Under the pieces are notes generated by a model that was not told where the DNA came from, made no database searches, and worked only from the letters and a program-made list of their open reading frames with translations. The position numbers and the translations under genes are program-made. From assembly GCA_019912665.1 (NCBI GenBank), contig JAIOIE010000018.1, positions 536,590-600,589 of the forward strand: a stretch of DNA of 64,000 bases, written 5' to 3'. This document shows, one piece after another, positions 31,748-39,643 of this stretch (position 1 is its first letter; each line of letters begins with the position of its first letter). Source of the DNA: Deltaproteobacteria bacterium. GTDB lineage: Bacteria > Desulfobacterota > GWC2-55-46.

Positions 31748-31778
31748 TAGGTTGGGTTAGCGGAGCGTAACCCAACAA
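31748..31778 (+). repeat. GTAG-type REP sequence 4, right side of the AbiGi-like gene
   Basis: GTAGGTTGGGTTAGCGGAGCGTAACCCAACA differs at one loop base from REP 3 and is inverted relative to it. A third close copy (AGCGCAGCG loop) is at 32496-32525. Confidence 0.75.
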
Positions 31779-31781
31779 ATC

Positions 31782-32075
31782 TCAAACCGCCTTCTTTCCC
31801 TCAGGCTCATTTTTCATCCACGCGGGAAGCGGCTGCCCGGTCGCTTCGTGGTAAAGGACCTCGGGGGCGATATCAAGGCCGCCGTCCCAGCAAAGCGCGC
31901 CCAATTCCTTATTGATATGAAAGTTCCTGAAGTAATCGAGATCCGCGAAGCGGCTGAAAAGGCCGCCTCTTTTGACGTAGCCCTGCAAATCGACAACGCC
32001 TTTCTTGCCATCCTCAAAGCTGATTTCCACCCTGTAGCCTTCGATATGCCGGGCCGCCTTGATATCGTAATGCAT
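31782..32075 (-). CDS. DUF2442-domain protein
   Basis: A 97-residue protein with the DUF2442 pattern: VEISFEDGKKGVVDLQGYV, then FRNFHINKELGALCWDGGLDIAPEVLYHEA. Members pair with DUF4160 proteins in what is thought to be a toxin-antitoxin-like module; the function is not established. The ATG lies 6 nt after GGAGAG, and the upstream DUF4160 reading frame (once its frameshift is corrected) would end right at that ribosome site. Confidence 0.88.
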   Translation of the reverse strand: MHYDIKAARHIEGYRVEISFEDGKKGVVDLQGYVKRGGLFSRFADLDYFRNFHINKELGALCWDGGLDIAPEVLYHEATGQPLPAWMKNEPEGKKAV

Positions 32076-32086
32076 GGCATGCTCTC

Positions 32087-32346
32087 CTATTTCAAAGGTT
32101 CGATAGGGTTTAACGGCTTGCTCTCAACAGCAAGCTGCCAGTCTTGCAATAGTTCTTGTTTATGCATTCGGCCCACTCTATTACAAGCCCCAACGCCCTT
32201 GGCGGCAAATAGCCATCAAGGACGGCAAAATTATCTATTCTTATCGTTGCGCTGTCGCTCCCATAACGCGCATGGAAATGAGGCTGGTTGTGGTCGCCGT
32301 AAAACATGGCGATTATTATCCCGAAAAACCTGCTTATTTCAGGCAT
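32087..32346 (-). pseudogene. DUF4160-domain protein with a frameshift
   Basis: The frame starting MPEISRFFGIIIAMFYGDHNQPHFHARYG is a typical DUF4160 beginning, but after LVIEWAE it runs into an unrelated tail and stops near 32110. In the next frame the expected family ending is intact from about 32167 to the TAG at 32087 (MHKQELLQDWQLAVES, then KPLNPIEPLK). One base seems missing around 32165-32170. With it restored the protein would be about 86 residues and would abut the DUF2442 ribosome site. This is either a real inactivation or a sequencing error. Confidence 0.8.
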
Positions 32347-32355
32347 CTTGTTTTC

Positions 32356-32569
32356 CCGCACTCCGCATGAGATGCTTCGGGGCTTCGTCCCTCTCTTGTC
32401 ATTCTGAGGCGAAGCCGAAGAATCTCAGGGGAACAACAGATTCTTCGGTCGTTTCACTCCCTCAGAATGACAAAAAAAATCTCACAATGAAGTTCGTAGG
32501 TTGGGTTAGCGCAGCGTAACCCAACAAAATCCGCACTCCGCATGAGATTGCTTCGGGGCTTCGCCCCTC
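32356..32569. repeat. Nested intergenic repeats between the DUF4160 gene and aspS
   Basis: CCGCACTCCGCATGAGAT followed by GCTTCGGGGCTTCG occurs twice (32356-32393 and 32531-32569) as a direct repeat. Between them lie an imperfect palindrome (GATTCTTCGG-type, 32398-32470) and REP sequence 5 (32496-32525). No gene is seen in 32347-32693. The region looks like an accumulation site for small non-coding elements. Confidence 0.7.
32496..32525 (+). repeat. GTAG-type REP sequence 5
   Basis: Third copy of the GTAGGTTGGGTTAGCG hairpin, in the same orientation as REP 4 and sharing the preceding AGTTC. Confidence 0.7.
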
Positions 32570-32627
32570 GCAATGACGACCTCAATAATCCCCCTTTTCT
32601 AAAGGGGGACGAAGGGGGATTTGTAAT

Positions 32628-32648
32628 GGTGCGCATAGCGCACCCTAC
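32628..32648 (-). repeat. GTAG-type REP sequence 6
   Basis: Minus-strand GTAGGGTGCGCTATGCGCACC, a single copy of the same general type. It is followed by a CCCCTCTT/AAGAGGGG hairpin (about 32669-32689) that lies immediately after the aspS stop. Confidence 0.55.
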
Positions 32649-32693
32649 AAGATAATCTCCCCTTCCCCTCTTTAAAAAAGAGGGGCGTTTTTC

Positions 32694-34493
32694 CTATGCC
32701 CCCGTCTTCTCCGCCTGCCTCTTGGCCACCCTTATGAAAAGCTCATCCAGCTGTTTCTGGTCAACCGCCGAAGGCGCGTCGCTCATTAGGTCCGTGCCCT
32801 TCTGGGTCTTGGGGAAGGCTATGACGTCGCGGATGGACTCCGACCCGGTCATTATGGAGAGAATCCTGTCGAGGCCGAAGGCTATGCCGCCGTGCGGGGG
32901 GGTGCCGAACTTCAAGGCTTCGAGGAGGAAGCCGAACCTTGCCTTCGCCTCCTCGTCGGCTATGCCGAGCATCTTGAAGACGCGGGCCTGCACGTCGCTC
33001 CTGTGTATCCTTATGGAGCCGCCGCCGATTTCGCTGCCGTTCAACACGAGGTCGTAGGCCTTTGCCCGAACGCTCAATGGCGCGCTCTCCATCTTGTCGA
33101 TGTCCTCGTCCATCGGAGAGGTGAACGGATGGTGCACCGCCACGTGCCTCTTTTCCGTTTCGTCATACTCGAACATGGGGAAGTCGGTCACCCAGACGAA
33201 GCTCGTGCCCTCTTTCGGGATAAGGCCGAGCCTTCCGCCTATGTTAAGCCTCAAGCGCCCGAGGACGGTATTCGCAACCGAGGGCTTATCCGCCCCGAAA
33301 AGGAGGAGGTCGCCTGTTCCAGCGCCCGTGGCCTTTGCTATGCCGTCCTTCTCAGCGTCGCTCAGGAACTTGGCGATGGGCGACTGCCAGCCTTCTTCCG
33401 TTATCTTTACCCAGGCAAGTCCCTTTGCCCCGAACGAGACCGCGAACTCGGTAAGGTCGTCGAGGTCTTTTCTCGAAAAAGAGGCCCCGCCCTTTACTGA
33501 GAGGGCCTTCACGACCCCGCCTTTCGATACGGCGTCCGCGAAGACCTTGAAGCCTGAGCCTGAAAGGAGGGCCGAGAGGTCGGTTAGCTCGAGGCCGAAC
33601 CTGACGTCCGGGTTGTCCACCCCATACCTGCCGATGGCTTCCGAATAGGTAAGCCTCGGGAAAGGAGGCTTAAGCTCCACGCCTGCTTCCTTAAAGAGCC
33701 GCACGACAAGCCCCTCCATCAGGCCCATCACGTCCGCCCTGTCGACAAAGCTCATCTCCGCGTCTATCTGCGTGAACTCGGGCTGGCGGTCCGCCCGGAG
33801 GTCCTCGTCCCTGAAGCACTTTACAATCTGGAAGTACCTGTCGAACCCGGCTATCATCAATATCTGCTTAAATAGCTGCGGCGACTGCGGCAGGGCGAAG
33901 AAGCTTCCCGGGTTCAATCTGCTCGGCACGAGGAAGTCCCTCGCGCCCTCGGGAGTGCTCTTTGTAAGGACAGGTGTCTCCATTTCGATGAAGCCGTTCT
34001 CCGCGAGATAGTTCCTTGCGGCCATCGCCACCCTGTGCCTGAGTATCAGCTTTTTCTGCAGCTCGGGCCTACGGAGGTCGAGATACCTGTAGGTGAGCCT
34101 CGTCGTCTCGGATACGTCGGTGTCGTCCTCTATCATGAAGGGCAGCGTCTCGGAGTCGTTCAGAATCTTGAGCTCGTGCACCTCGACCTCGACCTCGCCT
34201 GTCGGGATGTTAGGGTTGTCTGTCCCCTCGGGGCGCTTTCTCACCAGTCCCTCGACAGCTAGCACGAACTCGTTCCTCAAGCCGTGCGCCCTCTTATGGA
34301 CCTCGTTCGGACTATCGGGGCTGAATACGAGCTGCACGATGCCAGCCCTGTCCCTCAGGTCTATGAATATAAGCCCGCCGTGGTCCCTCCTCCTTTGCAC
34401 CCAGCCCATAAGGCAGGCCTTCTTCCCTATATCAGCCCTGGAGAGGTCCCCGCAGTAGGAACTCCGTCTCCAGCCACCCATTTTCTCAAACAA
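32694..34493 (-). CDS. aspS: Aspartyl-tRNA synthetase, possibly nondiscriminating
   Basis: Class IIb synthetase of bacterial type, about 599 residues: OB-fold anticodon domain (to about 110), catalytic core with motif 2 ([26 protein letters not shown]), the bacterial GAD insertion, and motif 3 (GIAFGLDRI). I favour a TTG start at 34493, 8 nt after GGAGG; an ATG four codons later (34481) is the alternative. His in [10 protein letters not shown] replaces the Leu of E. coli AspRS. In Pseudomonas such a His marks enzymes that also charge tRNA-Asn and rely on GatCAB, so this one may do likewise. Confidence 0.95.
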   Translation of the reverse strand: MFEKMGGWRRSSYCGDLSRADIGKKACLMGWVQRRRDHGGLIFIDLRDRAGIVQLVFSPDSPNEVHKRAHGLRNEFVLAVEGLVRKRPEGTDNPNIPTGEVEVEVHELKILNDSETLPFMIEDDTDVSETTRLTYRYLDLRRPELQKKLILRHRVAMAARNYLAENGFIEMETPVLTKSTPEGARDFLVPSRLNPGSFFALPQSPQLFKQILMIAGFDRYFQIVKCFRDEDLRADRQPEFTQIDAEMSFVDRADVMGLMEGLVVRLFKEAGVELKPPFPRLTYSEAIGRYGVDNPDVRFGLELTDLSALLSGSGFKVFADAVSKGGVVKALSVKGGASFSRKDLDDLTEFAVSFGAKGLAWVKITEEGWQSPIAKFLSDAEKDGIAKATGAGTGDLLLFGADKPSVANTVLGRLRLNIGGRLGLIPKEGTSFVWVTDFPMFEYDETEKRHVAVHHPFTSPMDEDIDKMESAPLSVRAKAYDLVLNGSEIGGGSIRIHRSDVQARVFKMLGIADEEAKARFGFLLEALKFGTPPHGGIAFGLDRILSIMTGSESIRDVIAFPKTQKGTDLMSDAPSAVDQKQLDELFIRVAKRQAEKTGA

Positions 34494-34692
34494 ATCGAAT
34501 ACCTCCTTCAAGCAGTTGTAAATACGATTTTCCAAGCTATCATATAGTGTATAATAAATAGCAACCGTTCCAAAAGACAAGAAAAATCTTGGCAGGTCCG
34601 CGCGGGCGCAAGCCCATTCGGGAGCGGGCCGCCCCCGTTTATGGGCTTGCCCCTCCGAAGCGATAAATTATACAGCAAAATCCATTTTTGTC

Positions 34693-34723
34693 TTGACAGT
34701 AAGTACGTACTCAGGGCTATAAT
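34693..34723 (+). promoter_or_regulatory. Promoter with 19-bp spacer and central palindrome (MerR-type layout)
   Basis: Consensus TTGACA (34693-34698) and TATAAT (34718-34723) are separated by 19 bp, 2 bp too many for a normal promoter. The spacer contains the perfect palindrome AGTACGTACT (34702-34711). This is the arrangement remodelled by MerR-family activators. It lies 61 bp upstream of the first cytochrome gene. No MerR gene is in the window. The element sits in the gene-free 34494-34784 region. Confidence 0.55.
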
Positions 34724-34784
34724 GCAACTTCTGTAACCCCAAAAAAGCCCATATCTCAGGGAAACATACACAAGGAGGCACCCT

Positions 34785-35168
34785 ATGAAGAGAACGCGCT
34801 TCTGGACTCTCCTCCTGGCTTGTATCGGTATGGTCGCGGGAATGCTCGTTCCGGGCAGCGGCCAGGCGGAATACGGGGACATAGTCCTCAACAACAAGTC
34901 AGAGAGCATGCAAAAGGCCGGAGTGGACCCGGTCCTCTTTCCGCATTGGTTCCACAGGATCAGGTTCAAGTGCAAGGTATGCCACGAGGACATATTCATC
35001 CTCAAGAAGGGCGCCAACGACATCAACATGGCCGCCATAATGAGCGGCGAGTTCTGCGGCAAATGCCACAACGGACTAGTAGCCTGGGAGCCTCTTTATT
35101 GCGACAGGTGCCATAACTACAAAGGCGATCCGGCGGCCGCCGGCGCTCCAAGCAGGATTTCCGAATAA
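34785..35168 (+). CDS. Triheme c7-type cytochrome 1
   Basis: A 127-residue periplasmic cytochrome with a signal peptide (GMLVPGSGQAEYG). Three CxxCH heme sites are visible: CKVCH, CGKCH and CDRCH. Additional His residues (PHWFH) are likely distal ligands, giving bis-His low-potential hemes. The GANDINMAAIMSGEFCGKCHNG block is typical of the three-heme domain repeated in long multiheme cytochromes of metal-reducing bacteria. Likely role: periplasmic electron shuttle. AAGGAGG site; first gene of a three-cytochrome operon. Confidence 0.92.
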   Translation: MKRTRFWTLLLACIGMVAGMLVPGSGQAEYGDIVLNNKSESMQKAGVDPVLFPHWFHRIRFKCKVCHEDIFILKKGANDINMAAIMSGEFCGKCHNGLVAWEPLYCDRCHNYKGDPAAAGAPSRISE

Positions 35169-35180
35169 AGGAGGATAGAG

Positions 35181-35834
35181 ATGAAATCTTCATTCAGAAA
35201 ATTGAAGGTCGCTCTCCTCTGCTCGCTTGTGGCGGTAATCGGCTATACTTACGCCGGCACGGTCGCCGACGCGGCGCAGACAAAGAGACAGCAGCCACCA
35301 GCATCCAAGGAAACGGCGCCTCCGCCTAAGATCGACCCTTCCGACCCGTCGAGCGTCATCTACCTCGACAGCTCCGGAAAGCCGGCGGGCATAGGCGACC
35401 CTAACAAGCCCGCGAGCGAAGCCTTCAAGGCCGGCATGGGCTGGCATCCGCAGGCCCTTTCGGCAGCCGGGCTCCCCAAGGACAGGTACGGGCTAGTCGA
35501 CTGGGCGAAGCTCGTAAGGCAGAACATAATAAACCCCAAGCACTCGCTCGACACCGAGGAAGAAGAGGCGCCACCCCTTAAGATGGACGTCGTTATAACG
35601 GCCAAGGGCGACTTCGTGGACGATGTCATATACCCGCACGAGATGCACACTTATTGGCTCAAGTGCGACGTCTGCCATCCCCAGATATTCGTCCCCGCAA
35701 AGGGCGCGAACGAGATGACGATGGTGGGCATTGTGAAGGGCGACTGGTGCGGCAGGTGCCACGGGAAGGTAGCTTTCCCGCTCACCGACTGTAACAAGTG
35801 CCATTCGATGCCCAAGAACAAGGCGAAGAAATAA
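35181..35834 (+). CDS. Triheme c7-type cytochrome 2 with N-terminal extension
   Basis: A 217-residue cytochrome starting after AGGAGG, 12 bp after the first. Signal peptide, then a long Pro-rich and loop-rich extension of about 125 residues (QPPASKETAPPPKIDPSD, WHPQALSAAGLPKD). The same three-heme domain follows, with CDVCH, CGRCH and CNKCH. The extension has no heme site and may dock a partner or span to the outer membrane. Confidence 0.9.
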   Translation: MKSSFRKLKVALLCSLVAVIGYTYAGTVADAAQTKRQQPPASKETAPPPKIDPSDPSSVIYLDSSGKPAGIGDPNKPASEAFKAGMGWHPQALSAAGLPKDRYGLVDWAKLVRQNIINPKHSLDTEEEEAPPLKMDVVITAKGDFVDDVIYPHEMHTYWLKCDVCHPQIFVPAKGANEMTMVGIVKGDWCGRCHGKVAFPLTDCNKCHSMPKNKAKK

Positions 35835-35839
35835 CGGGG

Positions 35840-36181
35840 ATGCTGTTCAGGTTTCTGACGTTCTCCGCGGCCTTGTTCCTGGCACAGCCGGGAACGGGCC
35901 TGGCCGCGGCAGCAGGGGATATCGTCCTCGACTCCAAGGCCGGGAGCATGAGCAAGGCGGGGGTCGGGCCGGTCGTTTACCCGCACGCGCTTCACGAGAA
36001 GCTCTACAAATGCGCCGTCTGCCACCCGAAGATATTCAAAGAGAAGGCGGGCGCGACAGAGATGTCGATGAAGCTCAACATGGGGGGCAAGCTCTGCGGC
36101 TCTCCGAACTGCCACAATAGCGAGAAGGCTTTCCCGCTTTATAATTGCGTCAAATGCCATACCAAAGCAGGGGCGAAGTAA
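35840..36181 (+). CDS. Triheme c7-type cytochrome 3 with one CX4CH site
   Basis: A 113-residue cytochrome started at MLFRFLTF, 6 bp after gene 2 (a longer frame overlapping gene 2 is rejected). Signal peptide ends near AAAAGD. Heme sites are CAVCH, then CGSPNCH (two extra residues, a CX4CH variant known in some c3-type cytochromes), then CVKCH. Gene 3 repeats the plan of gene 1 (DIVLDSKAGSMSKAGVGPVVYPH), so the operon grew by duplication. Its last codons form the left arm of the terminator. Confidence 0.9.
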   Translation: MLFRFLTFSAALFLAQPGTGLAAAAGDIVLDSKAGSMSKAGVGPVVYPHALHEKLYKCAVCHPKIFKEKAGATEMSMKLNMGGKLCGSPNCHNSEKAFPLYNCVKCHTKAGAK

Positions 36182-36200
36182 TTCGCCCCTGCTTTTTTTT
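36164..36200 (+). terminator. Intrinsic terminator of the cytochrome operon
   Basis: Stem AGCAGGGGCGAA / TTCGCCCCTGCT with a 4-nt loop and an eight-T tail. It overlaps the last codons and stop of the third cytochrome gene. Confidence 0.92.
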
Positions 36201-36241
36201 CATGCCTTCGCTGAGATCCCATTCGTAAATAAAAGAGCCCT

Positions 36242-36979
36242 TTAATTGGACTGTTCCCCGAGGAGGGCCGCCGCTTCCCTGTCGGCAAGCCATATCACCT
36301 CTCCAGCTTCGACCAGTCCGGCCGGATGCACTTCCGAGATTTCGCCCCGGAGTACGTCCCTCAAGGCCGCGGCCTTATCATTTCCGGAGACAAGGAACAC
36401 GGCCTTGCGAGATTCCTTGATGGCGCTTATGGTGAGCGTCACCCTCCACGAATCGAGGACTCTGACGTGATTCTCAGTAACGAGCCTTTCCTTTTCTCTT
36501 AGGGCGGCTGTCCCTGGAAAGACGGAGAGCGTGTGGCCGTCCCGGCCGAGCCCTAAAAGAACGAGGTCGAACGGAGGGAGCCCGCCCGGCGCGAGCATGA
36601 AAAAGGACCTTATCTCGTCCTCATAGGCCAGGGCCGTCTCTTTTGGGGGAAGCTCTCCTTTAATGCGATGGATATTTTCGGAAGGTATGTCGATGCGGGA
36701 GAGGAGGCTTTCGTTTACCGCCTTGAAATTACTCTCATCGCTATCGGGCGGGACGCACCTTTCGTCGCCCCAGAAGAAGTGCACGCGGCCCCACTCGATC
36801 TTGTCGCGGTATTCCGCGCCAAGGAGCTCGTATAGAGCCCTAGGGGTCTTTCCGCCCGAAAGGACGGCCGTAAAAAGGCCCTTTTCGCGGATTGCGGCCC
36901 TGCATGAACCATGGAATATTGCGGCGGCCCCCCTTGCAAGCTCCCCTTCGCCTCGATGGATGACAAGGCCATTTCTCAT
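36242..36979 (-). CDS. pgl: 6-phosphogluconolactonase
   Basis: Hydrolyses 6-phosphogluconolactone in the oxidative pentose-phosphate pathway. The 245-residue protein shows the NagB/Pgl fold signatures LSGGKTPRALYELL, the FFWGDERCVPPDSDESNF block and the LVLLGLGRDGHTLSVFPG active-site loop. Start after AGGGGG. It is the last gene of the operon tkt, tal-pgi, gnd, zwf, glk, pgl, 9 bp after glk. Confidence 0.95.
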   Translation of the reverse strand: MRNGLVIHRGEGELARGAAAIFHGSCRAAIREKGLFTAVLSGGKTPRALYELLGAEYRDKIEWGRVHFFWGDERCVPPDSDESNFKAVNESLLSRIDIPSENIHRIKGELPPKETALAYEDEIRSFFMLAPGGLPPFDLVLLGLGRDGHTLSVFPGTAALREKERLVTENHVRVLDSWRVTLTISAIKESRKAVFLVSGNDKAAALRDVLRGEISEVHPAGLVEAGEVIWLADREAAALLGEQSN

Positions 36980-36988
36980 CCGCGCCCC

Positions 36989-38020
36989 CTACGGCCCTTT
37001 GGCCCCGGTTATCCTTTCGGCCCTCTCTCCGGCGAGTAGGGCCGCGTAGCTTGCCGCGCCCATGAGCCCGGTCCTGTCGTTCAGTATTACATGAACCGGT
37101 ATGCCTGCCATGAAATCCCTGAACCTGCCCTTGTCCCTGAAGGCTTCGAGGAACCCGCCAATCTTAAGCGCTTCGAGTATCTTAGGCGCGATGCCGCCGC
37201 CTACATAGACCCCGGCAATCGAAAGAGACTTTAAAGCCAGGTTCCCGGCCTCCGCGCCGTAGATCGAGACCAATAGGCCGAGGGCTTCTTTGCAGTCCTC
37301 GTCCGTGCCGTTTATCGCCTCCTCGGATATAACGGGGGCAGCGCCTTCGGCTTCCATCCTCATCCGAAGGCGCTCAGGCGTCTTCCTTTTATTTTTCGCC
37401 AGCAGGAATTCGTATATATTCGCAAGGCCCGGGCCCGAGACTATCCTTTCATAGCTTACGTGCCCGTACCTGGGCATGAGGTATTGAAGGAGTTCGACCT
37501 CAAGGGCATTTCTCGGGCCGAAGTCCGTGTGCCCGCCTTCGGATGCCGACACCCTGAAATCCTCGCCGTCCCCCACGAGTATCGCCTCGCCGAGCCCGGT
37601 GCCCGCGGCTATGAGGGCGGCGTTACCAGGCCTCTGAGCGCCCTCCTGCAGGACGAAAAGGTCAGCCTTTCCAAGGAGCCCGACCCCCCAGCCCAGCGCC
37701 TCAAGGTCGTTTATGAGGCCGAGCTTTTTGAGACCGAACCTTTTCTTAAGCTCCTCGCCGTCAACGACCCAGCCGAGGTTGGTGAGCGTGCAGCGGTTGC
37801 CGATAATGGGGCAGGCGAGCCCGAGGGCCGCGCCCTCGATCCTACGAGCCTCGCCCTCCTTCAGAAATTCGCCCATTATGACTTCAGGCCCGCCGTAGCG
37901 GTCATTGGAGAATACGCTTTCCCTTACCGGTGCGAGCGTACCTGCCGAAAGCGCATAAAGCGCCATGTAGGTCTTTGTGCCGCCTATGTCCCCGGCGAGG
38001 ATGAGCCGCTCACCCTTCAT
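36989..38020 (-). CDS. glk: Glucokinase
   Basis: Phosphorylates glucose with ATP to supply glucose-6-phosphate to Zwf and Pgi. The 343-residue protein is of the E. coli Glk type (COG0837): LAGDIGGTKTYMALY phosphate loop, ALGLACPI, NDLEALGWG with the catalytic Asp, AAGTGLGEAIL, ASEGGHTDFGPR and the GGIAPKI adenosine motif. It overlaps zwf by 11 bp, which implies translational coupling. Confidence 0.94.
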   Translation of the reverse strand: MKGERLILAGDIGGTKTYMALYALSAGTLAPVRESVFSNDRYGGPEVIMGEFLKEGEARRIEGAALGLACPIIGNRCTLTNLGWVVDGEELKKRFGLKKLGLINDLEALGWGVGLLGKADLFVLQEGAQRPGNAALIAAGTGLGEAILVGDGEDFRVSASEGGHTDFGPRNALEVELLQYLMPRYGHVSYERIVSGPGLANIYEFLLAKNKRKTPERLRMRMEAEGAAPVISEEAINGTDEDCKEALGLLVSIYGAEAGNLALKSLSIAGVYVGGGIAPKILEALKIGGFLEAFRDKGRFRDFMAGIPVHVILNDRTGLMGAASYAALLAGERAERITGAKGP

Positions 38021-39566
38021 AGTTCACCCAGGCCCTCCCGTCCCGCGCCATGAACCTTTCCGCCTCGGCCGGACCGAAGCTCCCTGCCCTGTAGAGATGG
38101 AGGTCCGGTCTGCCGCCCTTGCCGTCCGCGCGGTCGAGGGCCGGGCCGAGCCAGCTCCAGCTCAATTCCACGCCGTCCCTCCTTACGAAGAGCATCTTGT
38201 CGCCTGTCATGCAGTCCATGAGCACTCGCTCGTAAGCATCCAGCACCAATCCCTGATAACCTCCGAGGTATGAGAAATCCATGACCACGTCCCGAAGGCA
38301 GACCCTCGACCCAGGGTTCTTGGCGTGGAACTTAAGCTGTATCCTCTCATCCGGCTGTATCCTCATTATAAGGGCGTTCGGGCCTATCTCGCCGGGGAAC
38401 ACGCCGCTGAACATGAGGTGCGGCACGTTCTTGAACTGAATGGTGATTTGCGTAAAGCGGCTCCTGAGCCTCTTTCCCGAGCGGAGGTAAAAGGGGACGC
38501 CCTGCCATCTCCAGTTGTCTATATGCGCCTTCATGGCGGCAAAAGTAGGCACGATGGAATGGCTTGAGACCCCCTCCTCCTCGGTATACCCTTTCACATG
38601 CTTGCCTTCGGATTCGCCTTCCACGTACTGGCCGAGTACAAGCTGTTCGTCAAGCAGGCCGTCAAGGGGCCTTAGCGCCCTTAAAACCTTCACCCTCTCG
38701 TCCCTCACGAGCTCGGATGAGTAGACCGAGGGAGGCTCCATCGTGATGAAGGAAAGGACCTGGAGCATGTGGTTCTGGAAGATGTCCCTCAAGACGCCCG
38801 ATTCCTCGTAGAAGCCCGCCCTCTTTCCGATGCCGATGGATTCCGCCACGGTTATCTGGACGTGGTCTATAAAGTGCCTGCTCCACACGGGCTCGAAAAT
38901 GGCGTTCGCGAACCTGAACATCATTATGTTCTGGACGGTGTCCTTGCCGAGGTAGTGGTCTATCCTGAAGACCTGCTCTTCGCGGAGATGGCGGCCCACG
39001 GTCTCCTCGAGGGCGAGCGCGCTCGGCAGGTCCCTGCCGTGTGGCTTCTCTATTACAAGCCTCACCCAGCCGCCTTCCTCTTCAAAAAGCCCCGCGCCTG
39101 CCGTGGACTCGATTATGTCGGAGTAGACCGATGGCGGGGTGGCGAGATAGAACATCCTGTTCCCGCCGGTTCTGTACTCCCCTGCCTTCTCATCCAGGAA
39201 CCGCTTGAGGGCCACGAGGGAATCGCTCCGATAGTCGGCCCTCCTGTAATAAAGCCTTCCGGAGAACTCGGCCCACGCGGACTCGTCGAAGTTGCCGGCC
39301 TTTTTTACCGCCTTTTCCATCTCGGCGCGGAAGGAGGCGTCGTCGAGCTCGGTCCTCGCGACCCCGAGCATGAAGAAATTCCTGGAAAGGAGCTTGTTCC
39401 TGAAGAGGAAAAAGAGGGCCGGGAGGAGCTTCCTTTTCGTAAGGTCGCCGGAGGCTCCGAATATCACCATCGCGCACGGGTCGGGGGCCATCTCCTCGCA
39501 GGGCTGGCCCGTTGCGGCGACCTTGCCTATCCTTATGGCCTGGCGCCCTTCTGATATATCGTCCAT
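38010..39566 (-). CDS. zwf: Glucose-6-phosphate 1-dehydrogenase
   Basis: Oxidises glucose-6-phosphate to the lactone, making NADPH or NADH. Visible features: coenzyme motif GASGDLTKRKLLPALF, EKPHG, the substrate-binding RIDHYLGKDTVQN and the GKRLRSR region. Length 518 aa is normal. I start at ATG (MDDISEG); a GTG two codons earlier is also possible. Operon position is between gnd and glk. Confidence 0.96.
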   Translation of the reverse strand: MDDISEGRQAIRIGKVAATGQPCEEMAPDPCAMVIFGASGDLTKRKLLPALFFLFRNKLLSRNFFMLGVARTELDDASFRAEMEKAVKKAGNFDESAWAEFSGRLYYRRADYRSDSLVALKRFLDEKAGEYRTGGNRMFYLATPPSVYSDIIESTAGAGLFEEEGGWVRLVIEKPHGRDLPSALALEETVGRHLREEQVFRIDHYLGKDTVQNIMMFRFANAIFEPVWSRHFIDHVQITVAESIGIGKRAGFYEESGVLRDIFQNHMLQVLSFITMEPPSVYSSELVRDERVKVLRALRPLDGLLDEQLVLGQYVEGESEGKHVKGYTEEEGVSSHSIVPTFAAMKAHIDNWRWQGVPFYLRSGKRLRSRFTQITIQFKNVPHLMFSGVFPGEIGPNALIMRIQPDERIQLKFHAKNPGSRVCLRDVVMDFSYLGGYQGLVLDAYERVLMDCMTGDKMLFVRRDGVELSWSWLGPALDRADGKGGRPDLHLYRAGSFGPAEAERFMARDGRAWVNYEG

Positions 39567-39643
39567 CTTCACCTGTTTCCCACGGAATATTCGCGAACGG
39601 GTTTAGCGCGCGTGCAAGGACGCGTTCCGAGCTTATCTAATTA

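Noticed and set aside
38769-39554. 261-codon open frame on the plus strand
   Set aside because: It is antisense to zwf, which has clear dehydrogenase motifs.
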